From an uncultured Gammaproteobacteria bacterium (GTDB lineage: Bacteria > Pseudomonadota > Gammaproteobacteria > Pseudomonadales > Azotimanducaceae): a stretch of DNA of 21,734 nt. Location: contig CAJWLI010000002.1 in NCBI GenBank assembly GCA_913043075.1, forward strand, positions 1 to 21,734, given 5' to 3'. The translations under genes and the position numbers were made by a program. Every line of letters starts with the position of its first letter. The first letter of the stretch is position 1. Of the stretch, positions 1 through 8,362 are shown piece after piece. The notes below the pieces were generated by a model that worked only from the letters and a program-made list of their open reading frames with translations, was not told the DNA's origin and ran no database searches.

Positions 1-419
1 GCCAAACTTACCTTAAGATTATCAGGAGTGACTGATGTGCCCAATATTAGTTTTTTCTTTGTATCTTCCATCAAATTAATTAAATGGAAAAGCGATAACT
101 CCCACTCGGGAATACCGCAGACCTCGTTAAAATTATCTATGCAAACTAAATCGCATGTCCCAGCTTTCTCAAAAGCAAAGGGATTATGAGAGATATTGGT
201 CTCGATGAAAAAGGTCTCTAGTTCCCTGAGTCTAGCTTCCTTGAGTAGAGCTTTTATAAATTGAGTTTTCGCGCTAGATCGGAGACCGCAAACAAGAGTA
301 AGGCCCCTATTCAGAAGAATTCTATCTGCGTGGTTCCCAACGAACTCATTAAATTCATCATCAACTTGCGCACTATAGTCTAAAAACAAAGGCAATTGAT
401 GGGAGAAATCTTTACTCAA
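1..419 (-). CDS. hda: Hda-type DnaA-related replication regulator (C-terminal part off the left edge)
   Basis: About 139 N-terminal residues are visible and the frame is still open at base 1. Hda is an AAA+ relative of DnaA that works with the DNA-loaded beta clamp to stimulate ATP hydrolysis by DnaA, preventing re-initiation of replication. Residues 8-12 read QLPLF, a good match to the clamp-binding motif at the N-terminus of Hda. A Walker-B-like segment, LVCIDNFNEV, sits at 91-100, followed by WELSLFHLIN as in Hda. The P-loop region (45-52, GLRSSAKT) is degenerate. The likely start is TTG at 419-417, whose last bases overlap the TGA stop of the upstream membrane-protein gene (418-416), so translation is probably coupled; purine-rich GAAGACGAAG lies just upstream. 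No ATG is available before the clamp motif. The family call is firm; the exact start is less so. Confidence 0.85.
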   Translation of the reverse strand, partial: MSKDFSHQLPLFLDYSAQVDDEFNEFVGNHADRILLNRGLTLVCGLRSSAKTQFIKALLKEARLRELETFFIETNISHNPFAFEKAGTCDLVCIDNFNEVCGIPEWELSLFHLINLMEDTKKKLILGTSVTPDNLKVSL

Positions 420-1489
420 TCTTCGTCTTCTTTTTTTCTCAAGTAAGGGAGGCTTTCAATATAAACTTGATGCCAATGGCGTAACAGGACCATAGCAACG
501 GCGGAGAAAGGAAGAGCTAATAATATTCCTGCGAAGCCGAATACGTAGCCACCAACCATCAGCGAAAAAATAACTGCGAGAGGGTGCAAACCGATCCTAT
601 CACCAACCAACCAAGGCGTAAGCAAAACAGTCTCAATAAGTTGCGCCGCGAGAAAAACTAACGCAACGTAAACAAGGAAAAACAAGTCGCCAAACTGAAT
701 TAGGGCGGCGATGGCCGCTCCCAGAAAACCCAGGGCAAAGCCAAGATATGGTATGATTGAAGCAAGGCCAGCTAAAAAACCAATCAGTAGAGCTTGATCT
801 ATTCCTAAAACATATAGCCCTAAGGAATAAACACACCCCATAAGAAACATCACCCACATTTGACCTCTTAAGAAAGCGCCCAGAATTTCATCGCATTCTA
901 TTCCCAGCTTTGCTGTGGTTGCCTCATATCGCCTTGGAATGAGACTGTGGACCTTTTCAACTATAGCATCAAAATCTATCATGAAGTAAAAAGCCACAAT
1001 AAGCGAAAGAAAGAAATTTCCAGTTGCACTAAAAAAGGTGAAAGCTGAATCAGTAATACGCGAAACGATATTTCCCAAGACGCCACCAGCCTCTGACCAG
1101 TTTTCCAGAACTTTTATCCCGACCTGTTCAGGCTTTATCCCAAAAGGATCGAACCCAAAATATTCTAAGAAGCTAGGCCCGTAGGTCGTCTGAAACCAAA
1201 CAAAAACCGCTGGTAGAGATTTAATAAGAGCACTTAATTCAGCTAGAACGAGTGGCAATATAATTAAAAGTGCCGAAGCAAAAACGGACCCAAACACAAG
1301 AAAAACTGTGAATACTCCCAAAGTTCTTGGGATTCTAATTTTTTCTAGCCGGTCGACTAACGGATCACCCAAATAGCCCAAGATAAGACCAACTAGAAAC
1401 GGGACTAAAATCGCGTCTAACATTAGGACAAGTGCTATAAAAGTTGATACCGCGAGAATAATAACAATACTTCTATAAAGAGAATTCAT
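416..1489 (-). CDS. AI-2E / PerM family inner-membrane protein
   Basis: A 357-residue polytopic membrane protein of the AI-2E transporter (PerM) superfamily. Hydrophobic segments lie near residues 7-40, 58-85, about 150-172 and in a cluster from about 210 to 340. The family-typical C-terminal stretch is GDRIGLHPLAVIFSLM followed by GGYVFGFAGILLALP. Members have been linked to export of autoinducer-2 or to Na+/H+ antiport; the substrate cannot be read from sequence. The start is ATG at 1489, preceded by GGAAGTG. It lies 57 bp downstream of the DUF2066 gene and its stop overlaps the TTG start of hda, so the three probably form one transcript. The same trio occurs in pseudomonads. The C-terminus ends in a charged cytoplasmic tail, KKEDED. 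Confidence 0.88.
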   Translation of the reverse strand: MNSLYRSIVIILAVSTFIALVLMLDAILVPFLVGLILGYLGDPLVDRLEKIRIPRTLGVFTVFLVFGSVFASALLIILPLVLAELSALIKSLPAVFVWFQTTYGPSFLEYFGFDPFGIKPEQVGIKVLENWSEAGGVLGNIVSRITDSAFTFFSATGNFFLSLIVAFYFMIDFDAIVEKVHSLIPRRYEATTAKLGIECDEILGAFLRGQMWVMFLMGCVYSLGLYVLGIDQALLIGFLAGLASIIPYLGFALGFLGAAIAALIQFGDLFFLVYVALVFLAAQLIETVLLTPWLVGDRIGLHPLAVIFSLMVGGYVFGFAGILLALPFSAVAMVLLRHWHQVYIESLPYLRKKEDED

Positions 1490-1546
1490 AGCACTTCCAG
1501 CAAAAATTCATTGAAGAATACAAGCTCAAAAACATGTCAAACAAAA

Positions 1547-2629
1547 TTAATCCTCTAATTTATAAACCAAAAGCGCCCCATCTTCTCCAGAGCTACGTTT
1601 AACTATTCTGAGAACTCCGTCCAACCTCACGATCTCTATTAACTGCTCCGGTTGACCCTCTATCCTCAATTCAAAACGGCTAAAATTCGGTTCCATATAT
1701 TTCAAAGTACTACTTACTACGGGGGACAGATTTTTTAAGTATTTGTTTATCTCTGCATATTTTCTGAAGTCGTTCACTCCTTCTACAGTCACTTCGACTT
1801 TGCCTTGAGCGGAATCAGTTGCATATAGAGATGCGAGATCATCTGCCAGTCGATCTATGATTTCTCTCAGCAAATCTTCAGCAACACTAGTCACACCCTC
1901 ACCTGATTGCCACTCACCAAAACCATTATGCGACCAGCGGCCCTCTGCGGGCTGATTTGGTTCATTGTAAAGCCTACCGGTAAGAATAATCTCTGGGGCA
2001 TATCTTCTTGACGCAGTCTCGACTTTTTCATGAAACTGCCCCCATACCTCGGGAACGCTAATTCTGGATGCGTCTGTCAGATCAAGGATTGGAAATAACA
2101 AACTAATTCCCCGTTCGGATGCTCGTGATTTTAGGAAAGACAAAAGTTCCGACCCACTGGCTTCATCAAGAATATATCTCTCTCGGTTTTCCATGTAGGC
2201 TAGCCAGACCATAACTTCTGGTCGATTGCTGCCCCAAACCGGCAAATCAGCTCTCCTCAGGAGTTCGGCTATCACACTTGGTTCGTAAGATAATCGCAGT
2301 TTCAAAGCACGCGTGAGATTACCCTCAAAAAAAATCAACTCATCCGAGGACTCATAACCATATTGGTAATAATAGGACTCAGATTTATTTAAGGCTTCTA
2401 AGATAATCTGGTTTTCTTGAATGGCTCTTGAACCCGAAACTCTCACAAGCACCTGCGCCAATCCAGCTCTCGAACCAGCAAGCAGCTCTCTAGAGGTTTC
2501 ATTTGGCACTAAAACCTCAGCAACATACAAGTCCTCAAATGTTTTGGCTAAAGATCCAAACGGAAATAAGATTAGCAAAAGCGTAAAAATTAGATATATC
2601 TTCGTTTTAATTTCCGTTACATTTTCCAT
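1547..2629 (-). CDS. DUF2066 family secreted protein
   Basis: A 360-residue protein with a Sec-type signal peptide: a basic start, a hydrophobic core at residues 11-27 and a likely cut after SLA (residue 28). The mature N-terminus (LYVAEVLVPNETSRELL, then GLAQVLVRVSGS) matches DUF2066, a gammaproteobacterial family of unknown function usually encoded beside perM and hda. It is probably periplasmic. The start ATG at 2629 has only a distant AAAAGG as ribosome site. The divergent DUF3108 gene begins just 25 bp away, so the promoter must overlap that gene's 5' end. In pseudomonads the equivalent gene is divergent from purM, which is not here. No enzymatic motif is recognisable. Confidence 0.85.
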   Translation of the reverse strand: MENVTEIKTKIYLIFTLLLILFPFGSLAKTFEDLYVAEVLVPNETSRELLAGSRAGLAQVLVRVSGSRAIQENQIILEALNKSESYYYQYGYESSDELIFFEGNLTRALKLRLSYEPSVIAELLRRADLPVWGSNRPEVMVWLAYMENRERYILDEASGSELLSFLKSRASERGISLLFPILDLTDASRISVPEVWGQFHEKVETASRRYAPEIILTGRLYNEPNQPAEGRWSHNGFGEWQSGEGVTSVAEDLLREIIDRLADDLASLYATDSAQGKVEVTVEGVNDFRKYAEINKYLKNLSPVVSSTLKYMEPNFSRFELRIEGQPEQLIEIVRLDGVLRIVKRSSGEDGALLVYKLED

Positions 2630-2654
2630 CCGTATAGTCTACCTTTTTTACATT

Positions 2655-3377
2655 GTGAAACTTAGAAAAATCTATCCGAAATACATAATATTATTTCTGA
2701 CCGCGATTTCAGTTAGCAGTCCGATCTGTGAAGCTAAAACAGAGTCTCCTCTTATTGAATATGGCGCGCATTACGAACTCAAAGCATCCAATGTGCCCTT
2801 GCGGATCAGAATCTTAAGAGAAGTGGTTACAACCGATGGGCCAAAAAATATCGCTATTTTTAAGGCTTCCTCACCATTTTTTGAGATAGACCAAAAATCG
2901 ACGTTTATTCTTAACCAAGGGGAAATAGTGCCCTCGGAGTACTTTTACAAGAAAAGGATCTTGGGAAAAACGGATGGTGAGAGCTTCGCCTTGGGCCAAG
3001 ACAACAACTCAAGCGAACCAACAAATGCGGAAAGAAAAATTGGAGAAAAGATTCTTGATAAACTCTCTGTCCAATATCAATTGCAGCTTGATCTTATTCA
3101 AGAACAAGAAGTAAAAATCGGCAAGAGTTTTTCCTACCTAGTGAAAGAAAAAGGAGGTTTAAAATCGTACAAATTTGTCGTGGATAGCATAGAAAAAATC
3201 GATACAGCGTTAGGGAACCTTAGAACCTTTCGCATGATAAGAGAGCGTGCGCAAGAAAATCGATCTACTATTCTCTGGCTAGCTCCAAAGTATAAGTATA
3301 CGCTAGTCAAAATGATCCAAAAAGAAAAGGGAAAGGTTTGGGAACTAGATATTAAGGATTGGAGCAAAAAACGTTAA
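2655..3377 (+). CDS. DUF3108 family periplasmic protein
   Basis: A 240-residue protein of the DUF3108 family (function unknown). The mature part begins LIEYGAHYELKASNVPLRIR and ends in beta-rich segments such as YKFVVDSIEK and STILWLAPKYKYTLVKM, typical of the family, which has been compared with outer-membrane-associated beta proteins. I chose GTG at 2655-2657 because it starts directly on a signal peptide (MKLRKIYPKYIILFLTAIS, likely cut after CEA at residue 27). The open frame continues upstream to 2421, but that part lies antisense to the DUF2066 gene and would bury the signal peptide. No good ribosome site precedes the GTG. dcd follows after 36 bp on the same strand, so co-transcription is likely. 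In relatives this gene follows purN. Confidence 0.78.
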   Translation: MKLRKIYPKYIILFLTAISVSSPICEAKTESPLIEYGAHYELKASNVPLRIRILREVVTTDGPKNIAIFKASSPFFEIDQKSTFILNQGEIVPSEYFYKKRILGKTDGESFALGQDNNSSEPTNAERKIGEKILDKLSVQYQLQLDLIQEQEVKIGKSFSYLVKEKGGLKSYKFVVDSIEKIDTALGNLRTFRMIRERAQENRSTILWLAPKYKYTLVKMIQKEKGKVWELDIKDWSKKR

Positions 3378-3413
3378 GCACGCTTCTAAGAACAAAAAGG
3401 ATAAAGAATTTTA

Positions 3414-3983
3414 ATGACCATAAAATCAGACAATTGGATTCGAAAAATGGCAGAGAGTCATCAACTCATCCAACCATTCGAGCCCGGACAAGTGAGACAT
3501 TGCTCTAAGGGAGACAAATTGATTTCGTATGGGACTTCCTCCTACGGTTACGATGTTCGATGTTCAGAGGATTTCAAAGTTTTTACGAATATTCATTCGG
3601 CTACAGTGGATCCCAAAAATTTTGACGAGAAAAGTTTTGTAGATGTGTCCGGAATGGCTTGCATTATCCCTCCGAACTCTTTTGCTCTTGCAAGAACGGT
3701 AGAGTATTTTAAAATTCCAAGAAACGTTCTGACAATATGTCTAGGAAAATCTACCTACGCAAGATGCGGTATAATAGTAAACGTCACGCCCCTTGAACCC
3801 GAGTGGGAGGGACATGTCACCTTGGAGTTCTCAAACACAACAAACCTGCCCGCAAAAATTTACGCAAACGAGGGCGTAGCCCAAATGCTTTTTTTTGAAT
3901 CTGACGAAATTTGTGAGACTTCTTATGCCGACAGAGAGGGAAAATATCAGGGCCAAACTGGCGTCACATTGCCCAAAGCTTGA
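3414..3983 (+). CDS. dcd: dCTP deaminase
   Basis: This 189-residue enzyme deaminates dCTP to dUTP, feeding dTMP synthesis. The sequence is very close in length and motifs to the Pseudomonas-type enzyme: ISYGTSSYGYDVRC near 37-50, VDPKNFDEKSFVD at 65-77, GKSTYARCGI at 111-120 and VTLEFSNTT at 135-143. The Glu of VTLEF (E138) aligns with the catalytic Glu of the E. coli enzyme. The C-terminus GKYQGQTGVTLPKA is the nucleotide-covering tail. The start ATG at 3414 follows AAAAGGATAAAG at 3395-3406. It is probably transcribed with the DUF3108 gene and is convergent with apbC, 32 bp away. The neighbourhood dcd/apbC/metG matches pseudomonads. Confidence 0.97.
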   Translation: MTIKSDNWIRKMAESHQLIQPFEPGQVRHCSKGDKLISYGTSSYGYDVRCSEDFKVFTNIHSATVDPKNFDEKSFVDVSGMACIIPPNSFALARTVEYFKIPRNVLTICLGKSTYARCGIIVNVTPLEPEWEGHVTLEFSNTTNLPAKIYANEGVAQMLFFESDEICETSYADREGKYQGQTGVTLPKA

Positions 3984-4015
3984 TTAATTCGTTCAACCGT
4001 GGCAATTTTTTTTAA

Positions 4016-4825
4016 CTAATCGTCAGAAATCTTTAAGCTTGGGACGGGAATGGCAGACGAATCCAGAAATTTTTGAACTGTTTCTGCTATTTTTAGAAAA
4101 ATCTCGTTAAAAAGTTTTTCCGAACCCTTCGAGAACATGGGCTGCCCCTCGTCAGAGCATTCCCTTATCTCTGAGTTGAGTGGGATTTCTCCAAGCAGTT
4201 CGGTGCCGTATTCTTTTGCAGCCGCCAAACCACCGCCCGAACCGTAGACTCTGTCTTCATGACCGCAATCAGGACATACATAAACGCTCATATTCTCCAC
4301 AATGCCTATCACTGGAATAGATACTCGCCGAAACATCTCTATGCCTTTGCGCGCATCTAGTAATGCGATGTTCTGAGGTGTAGTAACAATGATCGCTCCA
4401 GATACCCTGACCTTTTGAGACAACGTCAATTGAATGTCACCGGTACCAGGGGGCATATCCACCACCAATACATCAAGCTCTCCCCACTTAGTCTTCATCA
4501 ACAGCTGTTCCAACGCACCGCTTGCCATTGGCCCCCTCCAAATCGCAGGGGTTCTGTCCGAGCTTACAAAACTAATAGACATTGACTCTATACCGTGAAG
4601 CTTGACGGGAATTAGCATTTCATCAACAACTTCCAAACTCTCTTTAATTCTCGCGCCTAACATTAGGCCTTGGCTAGGACCGTAGATATCTGCGTCTAGC
4701 AAACCAACGCTAAGGCCTTGGTTTGAGAGCGCAAGCGCTAAGTTCACTGCAACAGTGGATTTTCCAACGCCACCTTTGCCCGAGGCAACAGCAACAATAT
4801 GCTTAACCGTTGGTAAAGTATTCAT
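4016..4825 (-). CDS. apbC: ApbC/Mrp family Fe-S cluster carrier ATPase, short form
   Basis: A 269-residue P-loop ATPase of the Mrp/NBP35 family, which binds and passes on Fe-S clusters in the cytoplasm. A deviant Walker A, GKGGVGKS, is at 16-23, followed by LLDADIYGPSQG (42-53) and VVDMPPGTGD (121-130). The CPDC pair (C184, C187) is the bridging cluster site at the dimer interface. E. coli Mrp is about 100 residues longer because of an N-terminal MIP18-like (DUF59) domain. That domain is absent here, and the 141 bp before the metG start has no room for it. The start ATG at 4825 follows AGGA at a 9-base spacing. It is divergent from metG. Confidence 0.93.
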   Translation of the reverse strand: MNTLPTVKHIVAVASGKGGVGKSTVAVNLALALSNQGLSVGLLDADIYGPSQGLMLGARIKESLEVVDEMLIPVKLHGIESMSISFVSSDRTPAIWRGPMASGALEQLLMKTKWGELDVLVVDMPPGTGDIQLTLSQKVRVSGAIIVTTPQNIALLDARKGIEMFRRVSIPVIGIVENMSVYVCPDCGHEDRVYGSGGGLAAAKEYGTELLGEIPLNSEIRECSDEGQPMFSKGSEKLFNEIFLKIAETVQKFLDSSAIPVPSLKISDD

Positions 4826-4881
4826 CGAAGTTTTTCCTAAACTAGCTTAGCGGATTAGGGAGACCTATTTTAAGTCATTAT

Positions 4882-4911
4882 AATATATTCTCCAAAAAAC
4901 TTTTCGTGCAA
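4882..4911 (-). promoter_or_regulatory. Candidate sigma-70 promoter for apbC
   Basis: On the minus strand, TTGCAC (4911-4906) is followed after 18 bases by TATATT (4887-4882), about 57 bases ahead of the apbC start. The surrounding DNA is very AT-rich, so chance matches are likely. Confidence 0.35.
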
Positions 4912-4966
4912 ATCGCTCTGTCGAATTATATATTTGGTGCTCAAATTTTTTAGGAATCCAAATGTA

Positions 4967-6967
4967 ATGGCGAGTCGAAAACTTTTAGTAACGAGCGCTT
5001 TACCCAACGCAAATGGCTCCATACACCTTGGGCACCTAATGGAACATATTCAGACAGATATCTGGGTTAGATTCCAAAAGCTACGAGGAATCCAATGCAT
5101 TTATGTTTGCGCAGATGATGCTCATGGAACTGCGACAATGCTGAGAGCAGAAGAGTTAGAAACGACGCCCGAAGAATTAATAAAAAAGACAAGAGAAGAA
5201 CATTCGAGCGATTTCTCCAAATTCTATATTAATCACGACAATTATTATTCTACCCACTCCGATGAAAACCGGGATCTGGTTTCCCTCTTTTATAAGCGCC
5301 TTTCTGATAAAGGACAGATAGGGACTAAAACCGTAGAACAGCTTTATGATCCAAAAGCAGAATTGTTTCTAGCAGATAGATACATTGTCGGGACGTGCCC
5401 AAAATGTGGAGCAAAAGATCAATATGGCGATAATTGCGAAGCGTGTGGTGCAACCTATGAAGCCACTGATTTAATAGAACCGAGATCTAAAATAAGCGGC
5501 GAGGTCCCAACCCTTAGGAAATCAGAGCATTTATTTTTTAAATTGTCGAACTTTACGGCTTTTTTAAGAGAATGGACTGCTAGCGGAACGCTGAACACAG
5601 CAGTCTCAAACAAATTAAATGAATGGCTAAAGCAAGGTTTGAAAGATTGGGATATTAGTCGCGATGGGCCTTATTTTGGATTCGAAATTCCAGGTCATGC
5701 TGATAAATTTTTTTATGTCTGGCTTGATGCACCTATCGGTTACATTGCAGCTTTTCAAAACCACTGTTCTGAGAAAGACATAGACTACAGTGACTTTTGG
5801 CGCCTCGGCTCAGATTCAGAAGTTCATCATTTTATTGGGAAAGATATCGTTAATTTCCACGCGCTTTTCTGGCCAGCCATTCTTAAATGCGCAGAATTTA
5901 GAACGCCTTCAAAAATTCACGTACATGGATTTCTTACAGTCAATGGTGAAAAAATGTCAAAAAGCAGGGGGACATATATAACGGCTAAAGAGTATTTAGC
6001 CCTTCTTGATCCTGATCTTTTAAGGTATTACTTTGCTTCAAAGTTAAGTGATAGCGTCGAAGATATTGACATCAACTTGGATGACTTCACTTCAAAGGTT
6101 AATTCGGACCTGGTTGGAAAACTGGTCAACATAGCCTCGCGCTGTTCAAAGTTTATCGCGAAAGAATTCGACTCTCGACTTTCAATGATCCCTGAAAATG
6201 AATTGCACAGTTCAGTACCTCAAACAGCAGAAAGAATTGAAACTCTTTATGAGAGCACCAATTACGCGAGCGCTGCGAGAGAAATAATGGGGCTAGCCGA
6301 CAAAACCAATCGATTCATAGACGAGAAGAAGCCTTGGATTTTAATAAAGGACGCAAAGAAAAGAAGCGAGGTTCATGAAGTCTGCTCAATTGGGCTAGAC
6401 ATGTTTAAGATTATGATTGTATTTTTAAAGCCGATAATACCCGCCCTTGTAGAAAAAGCCGAGCAATTCTTGGCAACCGAGCCGCTGTCTTGGCAGGACA
6501 TTTCCAGACCTCTTCATAAAAAAGAGATAGGAACTTTTGAGCCGCTCCTTACTCGCGTGGACTCAAAAACTGTAAAGAAATTAATACAAAAATCCTCCTT
6601 ACCTTTGGGAAAACGGCCTTCAGAGGGGGATAAAGATAACCGTGATATTTCTATTGATCATTTTCAAAAAGTTGACCTGAGAGTCGCGCAGATTCTAAGC
6701 GCAGAAGAGGTTGAGGGCGCCGACAAGCTTCTGAAGATTCATCTAACGATGGGACAGGAAAGTCGAACTGTTTTTTCGGGTATAAGATCAGCCTATAAGC
6801 CAAAAGAACTCGAAGGAAAGCTTGTTGTTTTAGTTGCTAATCTCGCACACCGTAAAATGAAATTCGGAGTTTCAGAGGGAATGATCTTAGCCGCAAGCGA
6901 TGAGAATGGAGAAATTTACCTAATAGAGCCGCCAAAGCTTGCTAAACCCGGCATGAGAATCTCGTAG
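4967..6967 (+). CDS. metG: Methionyl-tRNA synthetase
   Basis: This 666-residue class I synthetase charges tRNA-Met. The HIGH-type motif is HLGH (20-23) and KMSKS is at 329-333. A zinc knuckle is formed by C144, C147, C157 and C160. VWLDAPIGY (251-259) and FHALFWPA carry methionine-pocket residues. The C-terminal part from DHFQKVDLRVAQIL onward is the Trbp111/EMAP-type tRNA-binding and dimerisation domain. The frame is open from TTG at 4934, but I place the start at ATG 4967 because the protein then aligns with family N-termini and AGGA (4952-4955) lies 11 bases upstream. Oddity: residue 14 is Asn (codon AAC) where the family reads ALPYANG; that Tyr (Y15 in E. coli) lines the methionine pocket. 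It is divergent from apbC and convergent with argG. Confidence 0.97.
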   Translation: MASRKLLVTSALPNANGSIHLGHLMEHIQTDIWVRFQKLRGIQCIYVCADDAHGTATMLRAEELETTPEELIKKTREEHSSDFSKFYINHDNYYSTHSDENRDLVSLFYKRLSDKGQIGTKTVEQLYDPKAELFLADRYIVGTCPKCGAKDQYGDNCEACGATYEATDLIEPRSKISGEVPTLRKSEHLFFKLSNFTAFLREWTASGTLNTAVSNKLNEWLKQGLKDWDISRDGPYFGFEIPGHADKFFYVWLDAPIGYIAAFQNHCSEKDIDYSDFWRLGSDSEVHHFIGKDIVNFHALFWPAILKCAEFRTPSKIHVHGFLTVNGEKMSKSRGTYITAKEYLALLDPDLLRYYFASKLSDSVEDIDINLDDFTSKVNSDLVGKLVNIASRCSKFIAKEFDSRLSMIPENELHSSVPQTAERIETLYESTNYASAAREIMGLADKTNRFIDEKKPWILIKDAKKRSEVHEVCSIGLDMFKIMIVFLKPIIPALVEKAEQFLATEPLSWQDISRPLHKKEIGTFEPLLTRVDSKTVKKLIQKSSLPLGKRPSEGDKDNRDISIDHFQKVDLRVAQILSAEEVEGADKLLKIHLTMGQESRTVFSGIRSAYKPKELEGKLVVLVANLAHRKMKFGVSEGMILAASDENGEIYLIEPPKLAKPGMRIS

Positions 6968-7062
6968 ATTATGTTAGAAACGAAATGTAAAGTTTGGGTA
7001 TACGCCAACACAGGCCTGGCGACTCACGAACAGACTCCCAGATTTATCCCATAAAACAAGAC

Positions 7063-8283
7063 TCAAAATTTTCTCCGCCGCTGTGCTGCGAGTTTCAAGC
7101 GAAGAGCATTTAATTTAATGAAACCAGACGCATCCGATTGATCATAGGAACCAAAATCATCTTCAAACGTGACAATAGTATTGTCATACAAACTATCTGT
7201 TTTTGATTCTCTACCGATTACTATTACATTGCCTTTCAGCAGCTTCATTCTTACTGTTCCATTGACAGGTTTTTGTGTCTGATCTATCAAGGCCTGCAGC
7301 GCTTTGCGTTCAGGGGACCACCAATAACCATTATAAATAAGCGAAGCATACCTTGGCATAACCTCATCTTTTAAATGCATAACCTCTCGATCAAGCGTGA
7401 TCGATTCGATAGCCCTATGCGCTTTCAAAAGAATAGTTCCTCCCGGAGTCTCATAACAACCTCTTGCCTTCATGCCTACGTAACGATTTTCAACTATATC
7501 AATTCTTCCGATACCATTTTTTCCGCCAAGGCGGTTGAGCTCGGAAAGAATTTCATGAGACTTCATAGTCTGCCCGTTTATAGCAATCGGGTCTCCTTTT
7601 TGAAATTCTATTTCAAGTTCTGTTGGCGAATCAGGAGTCGATTCGATTGACCTAGTCCATTGCCACATTGTTTCGCTTGGCTCAGAAGAGGGATCCTCGA
7701 GCACTCCACCCTCGTAGGAAATATGTAATAGGTTAGAGTCCATAGAGTAGGGGGACGGATTTTCTTCCGATTTCATGTCAACGCTTATCTGATGCTTTTC
7801 ACAAAACTGAAGCAGCGCCTCTCTAGAGGTTAGTTCCCACTCTCTCCAGGGAGCTATTACTGCAATATTAGGTCCGAGAGCATGTATACCTAACTCAAAT
7901 CTCACTTGATCATTACCTTTACCGGTGGCGCCATGCGCGACAGCATCAGATGACGTTTTTCTGGCAACCTCAACAAGACGCTTCGAAATAAGAGGGCGCG
8001 CGATACTTGTGCCGAGCAGATATTCGCCCTCGTAAACGGTATTGCAGCGAAACATTGGAAACACGAAATCGCTAACAAATTCTTCGCGGATATCGTCCAC
8101 AAAGATTTCCTTAACTCCCATTTTTTGCGCTTTATCTCTCGCTCGATCAAGTTCGGCCCCTTGGCCAAGATCAGCTGTATAGGTGACTACATCACACCCA
8201 TAGGTTTCCTGAAGCCAACGCAAAATAACCGATGTATCAAGGCCACCAGAATAAGCTAAAACAACTTTTTTATATTGGTCCAT
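7063..8283 (-). CDS. argG: Argininosuccinate synthase
   Basis: A 406-residue enzyme joining citrulline and aspartate with ATP to give argininosuccinate, the penultimate step of arginine synthesis. The N-terminal ATP loop AYSGGLDTS is at 10-18 and ADLGQG follows near 38-43. HGATGKGNDQVRFE near residue 120 is the citrulline/aspartate-binding signature. The length fits the roughly 400-residue bacterial class rather than the 447-residue E. coli type. The start ATG at 8283 has a strong GAGAGGAT ribosome site. The gene is divergent from pyrC with a 79-bp shared regulatory gap, as in pseudomonads, where argG and pyrC are also close. Confidence 0.97.
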   Translation of the reverse strand: MDQYKKVVLAYSGGLDTSVILRWLQETYGCDVVTYTADLGQGAELDRARDKAQKMGVKEIFVDDIREEFVSDFVFPMFRCNTVYEGEYLLGTSIARPLISKRLVEVARKTSSDAVAHGATGKGNDQVRFELGIHALGPNIAVIAPWREWELTSREALLQFCEKHQISVDMKSEENPSPYSMDSNLLHISYEGGVLEDPSSEPSETMWQWTRSIESTPDSPTELEIEFQKGDPIAINGQTMKSHEILSELNRLGGKNGIGRIDIVENRYVGMKARGCYETPGGTILLKAHRAIESITLDREVMHLKDEVMPRYASLIYNGYWWSPERKALQALIDQTQKPVNGTVRMKLLKGNVIVIGRESKTDSLYDNTIVTFEDDFGSYDQSDASGFIKLNALRLKLAAQRRRKF

Positions 8284-8307
8284 TTTTAAATCCTCTCAAG
8301 CGTTGCC

Positions 8308-8335
8308 ATAATACATATTATATAACGTGGTACAA
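8308..8335 (-). promoter_or_regulatory. Candidate sigma-70 promoter for argG
   Basis: In the 79-bp argG-pyrC gap, the minus strand reads TTGTAC (8335-8330), a 16-base spacer, then TATTAT (8313-8308), about 25 bases before the argG start. A perfect TATAAT (8322-8317) lies inside the spacer with no matching -35 box. I see no convincing ArgR box. Confidence 0.4.
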
Positions 8336-8362
8336 TTAAGATCTCGAGGATTAAGAGCAGCA

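Noticed and set aside
1510..1535. TTGACA ahead of perM as a promoter
   Set aside because: The perfect -35 match has its nearest -10-like hexamer (TATTCT) only 14 bases away, which is too close.
2633..2638. TATAGT as a -10 box for DUF3108
   Set aside because: No acceptable -35 box at 16-18 bases and the leader would be only about ten bases; too weak to list as a feature.
2421..2654. N-terminal extension of the DUF3108 open frame to 2421
   Set aside because: It lies wholly antisense to the DUF2066 gene and would place the signal peptide internally; GTG 2655 starts directly on the signal peptide.
3984..4015. T8 run between dcd and apbC as a terminator
   Set aside because: No stable stem precedes the T-run; only a 4-bp TTGA/TCAA pairing is visible.
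4934..4966. MetG start at TTG 4934
   Set aside because: The extra 11 residues are not family-like, and ATG 4967 has an AGGA site and the expected N-terminus.
7375..7650. Open frames antisense to argG, and similar frames elsewhere (for example antisense to argD and glpK)
   Set aside because: They are shadows of well-supported genes, with no recognisable protein motifs or ribosome sites.
8327..8362. PyrC start upstream at 8327
   Set aside because: The extension overlaps the argG promoter region, and ATG 8363 gives the normal dihydroorotase N-terminus with a purine-rich ribosome site.
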